From Demequina silvatica (GTDB taxonomy: Bacteria; Actinomycetota; Actinomycetes; Actinomycetales; Demequinaceae), in the NCBI RefSeq assembly GCF_000971215.1, contig NZ_BBMA01000008.1, positions 1,517-65,516 of the forward strand: DNA of 64,000 bases, written 5' to 3'. Under the pieces are notes generated by a model. The model was given only the letters and a program-made list of their open reading frames with translations. It did not search any database and had not been told where the DNA came from. Shown here piece after piece: positions 58,075-64,000 of the stretch (position 1 is the first letter of the stretch; the number at the start of each line of letters is the position of its first letter). A program made the translations under genes and the position numbers.

Positions 58075-58470
58075 CTAGTGACCGCGCTCCTCGCCGCGAC
58101 GCCCGATCCACCCCAGGTGGGTGTGCTGGAAGTGGTCGTCGAGCTTGAGCCCGTAGCCCAGCGCACGGTCCACGCCCACATGGAACAGCCAGGACGATGC
58201 GCCGATCAGGATCCACCGCACGTCGCCGGGGACGTCCCACACCTGGGCCGCGATGGCCCACGCGCCGAGCGCCGCCGGACCCCAGTACGAGTGGACCAGG
58301 TTGTACGCGAACGCCCCCGCCCGCGGCCCACGCAGGTACCCGAGCGCGCTCAGGTCGAACGCGAGGAACAGCGCGAGCGGCCACCACCAGGCGTCGAGCG
58401 CGACCGCGCCCGCCAACGCGGCGGCCGCGAGCGCGGCGCCCTCGAGGCGCTGCCAGGCGATCGGGGTCAT
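58075..58470 (-). CDS. DUF4260 family membrane protein
   Basis: The 131-residue protein has three to four hydrophobic segments and the motifs LEGAALAAAALA, YNLVHSYWGPAAL, WLFHVGVDRALGYGLK and HFQHTHLGWIG, which match DUF4260. Function unknown. It lies between dnaE and hisD on the same strand. Confidence 0.85.
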   Translation of the reverse strand: MTPIAWQRLEGAALAAAALAGAVALDAWWWPLALFLAFDLSALGYLRGPRAGAFAYNLVHSYWGPAALGAWAIAAQVWDVPGDVRWILIGASSWLFHVGVDRALGYGLKLDDHFQHTHLGWIGRRGEERGH

Positions 58471-58573
58471 GGGCTCAGGGTCGCACGCCCGCGAACGCCG
58501 CCACCGACAACCACCTACCGCTGCCGCGCGGCGATCTCCCGGAACCGACCACCAGATACCAATTCCGGTCGCG

Positions 58574-61500
58574 TTACGCGCCCGAGAGGCAGTTGGGGCC
58601 CAGCGCGGCCTTGAGGTCGCCGATCAGCGCGGACGAGCGCGACACCCGGAATTCGTCCCCCAGCCGCATGGTGAGCGGCTTGTCGGGACCGGTGAGCACC
58701 ATCCGCACCTCGATCGCGCCGGGGTGCGAGCGCAGGATCCCCTTGACCTGCTCCACCAGCGGCGGCGTCACGCGCGACGCCGGCACCGTGATGGCCACCG
58801 GCGACGTGTCCGTGACGTTGAGGTTCGGCACGTTCACCTCGACAGCGGAGAACTGGAGCCCGCCGTCGCCGCGCTCACGGCACCGGACCTTGATGGCGAG
58901 CACGGCATCGTCCGCGAGGTCCCGCGCGTACGTCTCGTAGACCTTGCCGAAGAACGAGACCTCGGTCTCGCCGGTCATGTCCTCGAGCGCGACGATCGCG
59001 TAGGGGTTGCCGGACTTCGCGATGCGGCGGTCCACGCGGGTGACCAGGCCGGCGAGCTTGATCTGGTCGTTCTCCTTGACGCCGTTGGCGGGCGTCGCGT
59101 TGAGGATCTGGTGCGACGCCTCGGAGCGGATCACGTGGTCGAGGCCCGACAGCGGGTGGTCGGACACGTACAGGCCCAGCATGTCGCGCTCGAGGTTGAG
59201 CTTGGTCTTCTTGTCCCACTCCTCGAGCGTGGGCACCTCGACCGTCACTCCCCCGCCCAGGTCGGCGGCGTCGGCGAACAGGTCGAACTGCCCGGTCGCC
59301 TCCTGACGCTTGACGCCGATCACGGAGTCGATGGCCTGCTCGTGGATCGCGTTGAGCGCGCGGCGCGAGTAGCCCATCGAGTCGAACGCGCCGGCCTTGA
59401 TGAGCGAGTCGATGGTGCGCTTGTTGCACACGGTCGCGGAGACCTTGTCGAGGAAGTCGGCGAAGGACGTGAAGGCGCCCTGCTCGGTGCGCGCCTTGAC
59501 GATCTCGGCGACCACGTTCGCGCCCACGTTGCGCACCGCGGTGAGCCCGAAGCGGACGTCGTCTCCGACGGCCGCGAAGGTCGCCTTGGACTCGTTGACG
59601 TCCGGCGGCAGCACGGTGATGCCCATGCGGCGGCACTCCGCGAGGTACAGCGCGGACTTGTCCTTGTCCGTGCCCACCGAGGTGAGCAGGGCCGCCATGA
59701 ACTCGGTCGGGTAGTGCGCCTTGAGGTACGCCGTCCAGAAGGACAGCACACCGTACGCCGCGGTGTGCGCCTTGTTGAAGGCGTAGTCGGCGAACGGCAG
59801 CAGGGTGTCCCACAACGCCTTGATGGCGGCGTCGGAGTACCCGTTGGCCTTCATGCCGGCCTCGAAGGGCTCGAACTCCTTGTCGAGGATCTCCTTCTTC
59901 TTCTTACCCATCGCGCGACGCAGCAGGTCGGCGGCACCCAGGGTGTAGTCGGCGACGATCTGCGCGATGCGCTGCACCTGCTCCTGGTACACGATCAGGC
60001 CATAGGTGATCCCTAGGACCTCCTTGAGCGGCTCGTCCAGCTCGGGGTGGATGGGCGCGATCGGCTGGCGCCCGTTCTTGCGCTCCGCGTAGTTCGTGTG
60101 GGAGTTCATGCCCATCGGGCCCGGGCGGTACAGCGCGAGCACGGCCGAGATGTCCTCGAACGTGTCGGGTCGCATCTGGCGCAGGAGCTGGCGCATGGCC
60201 GTGCCGTCGAGCTGGAACACGCCCAGCGTGTCGCCGCGGCCCAGCAGCTCGAACGCGCCTTCGTCGTGCAGCGGCAGGTCCTCGAGGACCAATGGCTCCT
60301 TGCCGTTGTCGACGATGTTCTCGAGAGCGTCATCGAGGATCGTGAGGTTGCGGAGCCCCAAGAAGTCCATCTTGACCAGGCCGAGCGTCTCGCACGTCGG
60401 GTAGTCGAACTGCGTGATGACCGCGCCGTCCTGCTCGCGGCGCATGATCGGGATGATGTCGATCAGCGGGTCGGAGGACATGATGACTCCGGCGGCGTGC
60501 ACGCCCCACTGGCGCTTCAGACCCTCGAGGCCCTGCGCGAGCTCGAACACCTGCTGCGCCTCGGGGTCCGTCTCCAGCACGGCACGGAAGTCCTGGCCCT
60601 CGTGGTGGCGGGGGTGCGCGGAGTCGGTGACGCCGATCAGCGGCATGTCCTTGCCCATGATCGCCTCGGGGTACGCCTTGGTGAGCGTCTCACCGAGCGA
60701 ATAGGGCTTGCCGAGCACGCGCGTCGAGTCCTTGAGCGCCTGCTTGGCCTTGATGGTGCCGTACGTGACGATCATCGACACGCGGTCCTGGCCGTACTTG
60801 TCGGTGACGTACTGGATGACCTCGCCGCGCCTGCGCTCGTCGAAGTCCACATCGAAGTCGGGCTTGGACTCGCGCTCCGGGTTGAGGAAGCGCTCGAAGT
60901 ACAGCTGGTGCTCGATCGGGTCGATGTCGGTGATCTTCATCGCGTATGCGGCCATCGAGCCGGCCCCGGAGCCACGCCCCGGCCCCACGCGGATGCCGTT
61001 GTCCTTGGCCCACTGGATGAAGTCGGCGACCACCAGGAAGTACCCGGGGTAGCCCTTGCCCGCGATGACCTCGATCTCGTAGTTCGCGCGCTCCTGCACG
61101 TGTGCGGGGATCTCCTCGCCGAAGCGTAGGTGAAGGCCCTTCTGGACCTCCTTGACGAACCACGAGTGCTCGTCCTCCCCCGGCGGGCAGTCGAACACCG
61201 GCATGTAGTCGGCCTTGGTGTTGAACTCCACCTCGCACTGCTCCGCGATCGCGAGCGTGTTGGTGAGCGCCTCCGGGTAGTCGCCCCAGATCTTCCACAT
61301 CTCCTCGGCGGACTTCACGTAGTAGCCGTCGCCGGAGAACGCGAAGCGCTTGCCGCCCTGGTCGTACGTGGGCTCGCTCAGCGTCGAGCCCGACTGCACG
61401 CACAGGAGCGCCTCGTGCGAGACCGAGTCCTCCTTCTTGGTGTAGTGGAGGTCGTTCGTCGCGACCAGCGGCGCGCCGATCGCCTTCGAGATGCGGATGA

Positions 61501-62116
61501 GGTCCTCGAACACTCGCTTCTCGATGTCGAGGCCGTGGTCCATCAGCTCGACGTAGTACGAGTCCTTGCCGAAGATGTCCTGGAACTCCGCCGCCGCCCG
61601 CAGCGCCTCGTCGTACTGGCCCAGCCGCAGCCGCGTCTGCACCTCGCCCGACGGGCAGCCGGTGGTCGCGATGATGCCCTTGGAGAACCGCTGCAGCAGG
61701 TCGCGGTCCATGCGGGCCTTGTAGAAGTGGCCCTCGAGGGACGCGTAGGACGCGAGGCGGAACAGGTTGTGCATGCCACCGGTGTCGCGGGCCCACATGG
61801 TCGCGTGAGTGTAGGCGCCGCCCGAGCTGACGTCGTCGTTCTCCTGGCCGCGTTCGCCCCACCGCACACGCGTGCGGTCACCCCGCGCGGTACCAGGCGT
61901 GAGGTACGCCTCGAGGCCGATGATCGGCTTGACGCCGGTGGCCTGCGCCTTGTTCCAGAACTCGTACGCGCCGAACAGGTAGCCGTGGTCCGTGGTGGCC
62001 ATCGCGGACTGGCCCAGCCGCTCGGCCTCCTTGAACAGGTCGCCGATCTTCGCCGCTCCGTCCAGCATCGAGTACTCGGTGTGGACGTGGAGGTGGACGA
62101 AATCCTTGCCGGGCAT
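58574..62116 (-). CDS. dnaE: DNA polymerase III alpha subunit
   Basis: The 1180-residue protein is the DnaE1-type replicative polymerase. It has the N-terminal PHP domain (HLHVHTEYSMLDGA), polymerase core with catalytic Asp residues in KPDFDVDFDERRRGEV and GPGRGSGAGSM, tandem helix-hairpin-helix motifs and a C-terminal OB fold (IKLAGLVTRVDRRIAKSGNPYAIVALEDMTG). The chosen ATG at 62116 lies 7 nt after TAGAAT (complement of 62124-62129), suggesting a leaderless mRNA, and is preferred over an in-frame ATG 24 nt upstream. Confidence 0.98.
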   Translation of the reverse strand: MPGKDFVHLHVHTEYSMLDGAAKIGDLFKEAERLGQSAMATTDHGYLFGAYEFWNKAQATGVKPIIGLEAYLTPGTARGDRTRVRWGERGQENDDVSSGGAYTHATMWARDTGGMHNLFRLASYASLEGHFYKARMDRDLLQRFSKGIIATTGCPSGEVQTRLRLGQYDEALRAAAEFQDIFGKDSYYVELMDHGLDIEKRVFEDLIRISKAIGAPLVATNDLHYTKKEDSVSHEALLCVQSGSTLSEPTYDQGGKRFAFSGDGYYVKSAEEMWKIWGDYPEALTNTLAIAEQCEVEFNTKADYMPVFDCPPGEDEHSWFVKEVQKGLHLRFGEEIPAHVQERANYEIEVIAGKGYPGYFLVVADFIQWAKDNGIRVGPGRGSGAGSMAAYAMKITDIDPIEHQLYFERFLNPERESKPDFDVDFDERRRGEVIQYVTDKYGQDRVSMIVTYGTIKAKQALKDSTRVLGKPYSLGETLTKAYPEAIMGKDMPLIGVTDSAHPRHHEGQDFRAVLETDPEAQQVFELAQGLEGLKRQWGVHAAGVIMSSDPLIDIIPIMRREQDGAVITQFDYPTCETLGLVKMDFLGLRNLTILDDALENIVDNGKEPLVLEDLPLHDEGAFELLGRGDTLGVFQLDGTAMRQLLRQMRPDTFEDISAVLALYRPGPMGMNSHTNYAERKNGRQPIAPIHPELDEPLKEVLGITYGLIVYQEQVQRIAQIVADYTLGAADLLRRAMGKKKKEILDKEFEPFEAGMKANGYSDAAIKALWDTLLPFADYAFNKAHTAAYGVLSFWTAYLKAHYPTEFMAALLTSVGTDKDKSALYLAECRRMGITVLPPDVNESKATFAAVGDDVRFGLTAVRNVGANVVAEIVKARTEQGAFTSFADFLDKVSATVCNKRTIDSLIKAGAFDSMGYSRRALNAIHEQAIDSVIGVKRQEATGQFDLFADAADLGGGVTVEVPTLEEWDKKTKLNLERDMLGLYVSDHPLSGLDHVIRSEASHQILNATPANGVKENDQIKLAGLVTRVDRRIAKSGNPYAIVALEDMTGETEVSFFGKVYETYARDLADDAVLAIKVRCRERGDGGLQFSAVEVNVPNLNVTDTSPVAITVPASRVTPPLVEQVKGILRSHPGAIEVRMVLTGPDKPLTMRLGDEFRVSRSSALIGDLKAALGPNCLSGA

Positions 62117-62150
62117 GGAGACGATTCTAGGAGCCCCCACCGACAGCGAC

Positions 62151-62161
62151 GGGACGATGCG
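62151..62161 (+). repeat. GGGACGATGCG motif copy (intergenic)
   Basis: An exact copy between the lipoprotein gene stop (62189) and the dnaE start on the minus strand. Confidence 0.85.
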
Positions 62162-62188
62162 CGGGTCGAGTCCGGGTGTCGCCGCGGC

Positions 62189-62725
62189 TCAGGAGGGCTC
62201 GCGCAGGTAGGGGTACACATCTGCCTCGGCCTGCTCGCCCACGAGGTACAGGCGGTCCATCGCGAGGACGTCCGCGACGTCCACCCCGAGGAACGCGCCC
62301 TCGAGATTCGAAGGGGAATCGACCCAGTCGAGACCCGAAGCGGCGCCGCCCGGGCAGTACAGGAACATGGCGGCGTTCGTGGACGGGTACGCGTCGACGG
62401 ACGCCTCCCAGCACTCCTCCCGGTTCGGGGAGATCGCGTAGTCGCCCGCCGTGAGCTCGCGCGGATCGTCGCCGTCCAGGTAGACGTAGCTGATCGCGTC
62501 GGGCGACGCGTCGGCCACCACTGTCGGGAGGTCGACGGTCACGCAGACGTCCTCGCGAAGTCCCGGCTCCGCGAGGCACCAGCGGTCCGTCACCGCCGCG
62601 AGGCCGTCACCCGCGACCGCGGCCGTCGCGCTCGCCGCAGGCGTCGCCTCGCCGCCTCCCGACCCGGAGCATCCGCCCACCGCCAGCACCGCCACGAGCA
62701 CCCACGCACCGCGCCATCCGGCCAC
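62189..62725 (-). CDS. lipoprotein of unknown function
   Basis: The 178-residue protein from GTG 62725 has a lipoprotein signal [11 protein letters not shown], a short Ser/Ala linker and a mature domain with four Cys. The pattern Y-V-Y-L-D-G-D-D-P and E-E-C-W recalls the secreted proteins at 6366 and 7153, but homology is uncertain. A GTG at 62755 is an alternative start. GGGGGAG lies close to the chosen GTG. Confidence 0.7.
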   Translation of the reverse strand: MAGWRGAWVLVAVLAVGGCSGSGGGEATPAASATAAVAGDGLAAVTDRWCLAEPGLREDVCVTVDLPTVVADASPDAISYVYLDGDDPRELTAGDYAISPNREECWEASVDAYPSTNAAMFLYCPGGAASGLDWVDSPSNLEGAFLGVDVADVLAMDRLYLVGEQAEADVYPYLREPS

Positions 62726-62809
62726 GACTCCCCCATCCCGCGCGCGCCCCTGCACGCGTCCGCCCCACGGTAGCGACCGACGGTCGCGCGATCATCCCCC
62801 ACTTCTGGG

Positions 62810-62820
62810 GGGACGATGCG
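62810..62820 (+). repeat. GGGACGATGCG motif copy (intergenic)
   Basis: An exact copy 45 bp upstream of the hrpA start. A reverse copy follows inside the gene at 62938-62948. Confidence 0.85.
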
Positions 62821-62864
62821 GCGGCCCGGTCGGGAGTGTCGGCGGGACTTGGGAGAATGTCCGG

Positions 62865-64000
62865 GTGAGCGAGGAGACCAGGCCCCGGCGGAACCGGCGC
62901 GGACGCGGCAGGCGCGACGGCGCGCCCACCCAGCCGGCGCATCGTCCCCGGGTCAGCCGCCGCGCGCTGGAGGCGGCGTCCGCCCGCCGCGCCGCCGTCG
63001 AGGTGCCACCCATCGCCTACCCAGCCGAGCTGCCCGTCTCCGCGCGCCGCGAGGACATCGCCGCCGCGATCCGCGACCACCAGGTGGTGATCGTCGCGGG
63101 CGAGACCGGCTCGGGCAAGACCACGCAGCTGCCCAAGATCTGCCTCGAGCTGGGCCGCGGCCGCGCCGGCCAGATCGGGCACACGCAGCCCCGCCGGATC
63201 GCCGCGCGATCCGTCGCGGAGCGCATCGCGGAGGAGCTGGGCACGGAGCTCGGCGGGATCGTCGGCTACCAGGTGCGTTTCACGGATCAGAGCTCCGAGG
63301 ACACGCTGGTCAAGGTGATGACGGACGGCATCCTGCTCGCCCAGATCCAGCGCGACCCCGACCTGCTCGCCTACGACACGCTCATCATCGACGAGGCCCA
63401 CGAGCGCAGCCTCAACATCGACTTCCTGCTCGGCTACCTCACCAACCTGCTGCCGCGCCGCCCCGACCTCAAGGTCGTCATCACGTCCGCGACCATCGAC
63501 TCCGAGCGGTTCGCGCGGCACTTCGCACAGGGCGGCCCGCTGCCCGTGGACGCGCCGGAGGACGACGCCAGGCGCGCCCCGGTGGTCGAGGTCACCGGCC
63601 GTACCTACCCGGTGGAGATCCTCTACCGACCGCTCGAGGGCGAGACCAAGGGCGAGGAGAAGGACCTGGTCACGGGGATCGTCGAGGCGTGCGACGAGCT
63701 CATGACGTGGGGCACGGGCGACGTCCTGGTGTTCCTCTCGGGCGAGCGCGAGATCCGCGACACTGCGGACGGCCTCGAGGCCCACCTGGGCGAGCGCGCG
63801 CGCGACCCGCGTCACCCCCGGCGCGTCGAGATCCTGCCGCTGTACTCGCGCCTCTCGGCCGCCGAGCAGCACCGGGTGTTCGAGCGGCACACGGCCCGGC
63901 GCATCGTGCTCGCCACCAACGTCGCCGAGACGTCGCTCACCGTGCCCGGCATCCACTACGTGGTCGACCCGGGCACCGCGCGCATCTCGCGCTACTCGAA
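62865..64000 (+). CDS. hrpA: ATP-dependent RNA helicase HrpA (partial, runs off the window)
   Basis: The first 378 codons show a basic Arg-rich N-terminus, Walker [11 protein letters not shown] (about 78-87), [17 protein letters not shown] (motif Ia), DEAH in [16 protein letters not shown] (about 175-178), motif III TSATID, and the start of the second RecA domain ([31 protein letters not shown]). This is the DEAH-box RNA helicase HrpA, which in actinobacteria can exceed 1200 residues. GAGAAT lies 6 nt before the GTG. The 3' end is outside the window. Confidence 0.93.
   Translation, partial: MSEETRPRRNRRGRGRRDGAPTQPAHRPRVSRRALEAASARRAAVEVPPIAYPAELPVSARREDIAAAIRDHQVVIVAGETGSGKTTQLPKICLELGRGRAGQIGHTQPRRIAARSVAERIAEELGTELGGIVGYQVRFTDQSSEDTLVKVMTDGILLAQIQRDPDLLAYDTLIIDEAHERSLNIDFLLGYLTNLLPRRPDLKVVITSATIDSERFARHFAQGGPLPVDAPEDDARRAPVVEVTGRTYPVEILYRPLEGETKGEEKDLVTGIVEACDELMTWGTGDVLVFLSGEREIRDTADGLEAHLGERARDPRHPRRVEILPLYSRLSAAEQHRVFERHTARRIVLATNVAETSLTVPGIHYVVDPGTARISRYS

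Noticed and set aside
3460..62948. GGGACGATGCG as a KOPS- or Chi-like replication-oriented motif
   Set aside because: Orientation is nearly balanced (13 versus 15) and interleaved over one contiguous region, unlike strongly skewed KOPS or Chi sites. Not excluded if a replichore boundary lay inside the window.
3460..62948. GGGACGATGCG as a conserved protein motif (Gly-Asp-Asp-Ala)
   Set aside because: It is read in three different frames in unrelated proteins and occurs often in intergenic DNA.

Overview
The window is very GC-rich, densely packed chromosomal DNA from an actinobacterium, most likely a member of the Micrococcales (inference). Supporting signs are a PriA-type HisA (TrpF not seen), a SAM-IV-type riboswitch, a DtxR/IdeR-like metal box, an actinobacterial LexA box, the infC-rpmI-rplT-rRNA methyltransferase-pheST order, a MetPS-type SLC6 transporter with its small subunit, and many start codons placed 6-7 nt after a TANNNT -10 element (leaderless mRNAs). 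No tRNA, rRNA, IS element, prophage or CRISPR array was seen, and no gap between genes exceeds 300 bp.

Layout. 1-4.1 kb: macrodomain protein, then an SDR-zwf-gnd operon (oxidative pentose phosphate path). 4.1-8 kb: an inverted-repeat spacer, two DUF202 membrane proteins, a LexA-boxed radical SAM gene and two paralogous secreted proteins. 8-15 kb: a large P-loop protein (DUF4914-like), VOC, hexapeptide acetyltransferase, hydrolase, ACT, phosphodiester glycosidase, NAD-dependent dehydrogenase and GNAT genes. 15-18.7 kb: polar amino acid ABC importer. 18.7-23.9 kb: two membrane-anchored transglutaminase-like proteins bracketing a pair of CNNM/CorC genes that is preceded by a proline-rich leader ORF. 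23.9-30.4 kb: MetPS transporter, MNT-HEPN toxin-antitoxin pair, MscS channel, AIM24 protein, a SAM riboswitch before an unknown gene, and a phospholipase D-like protein. 30.6-40.5 kb: infC-rpmI-rplT-trmH, two GGDEF sensors and pheST with a possible attenuator. 40.7-44 kb: DUF1844 protein and a duplicated module of coiled-coil membrane protein plus secreted lipoprotein protease. 44-50 kb: SseB, lipoprotein, priA, CmtR-like/CDF pair, hisH, an unknown gene, hisB and hisC. 50-58 kb: mntH, adhP, a RecQ-phosphoribosyltransferase fusion, a repeat-rich secreted protein and hisD. 58-64 kb: DUF4260, dnaE, a lipoprotein and the start of hrpA.

The most striking signal is not a gene. The non-palindromic 11-mer GGGACGATGCG occurs exactly 28 times (13 on +, 15 on -), about one per 2.3 kb and evenly spread, where base composition predicts about 0.1 copies. 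It sits mostly in intergenic DNA or near gene ends, is read in all three frames when inside genes, and twice forms close inverted pairs that can fold into hairpins. This is the pattern of DNA uptake sequences in Neisseria and Pasteurellaceae, which to my knowledge has not been described for an actinobacterium.
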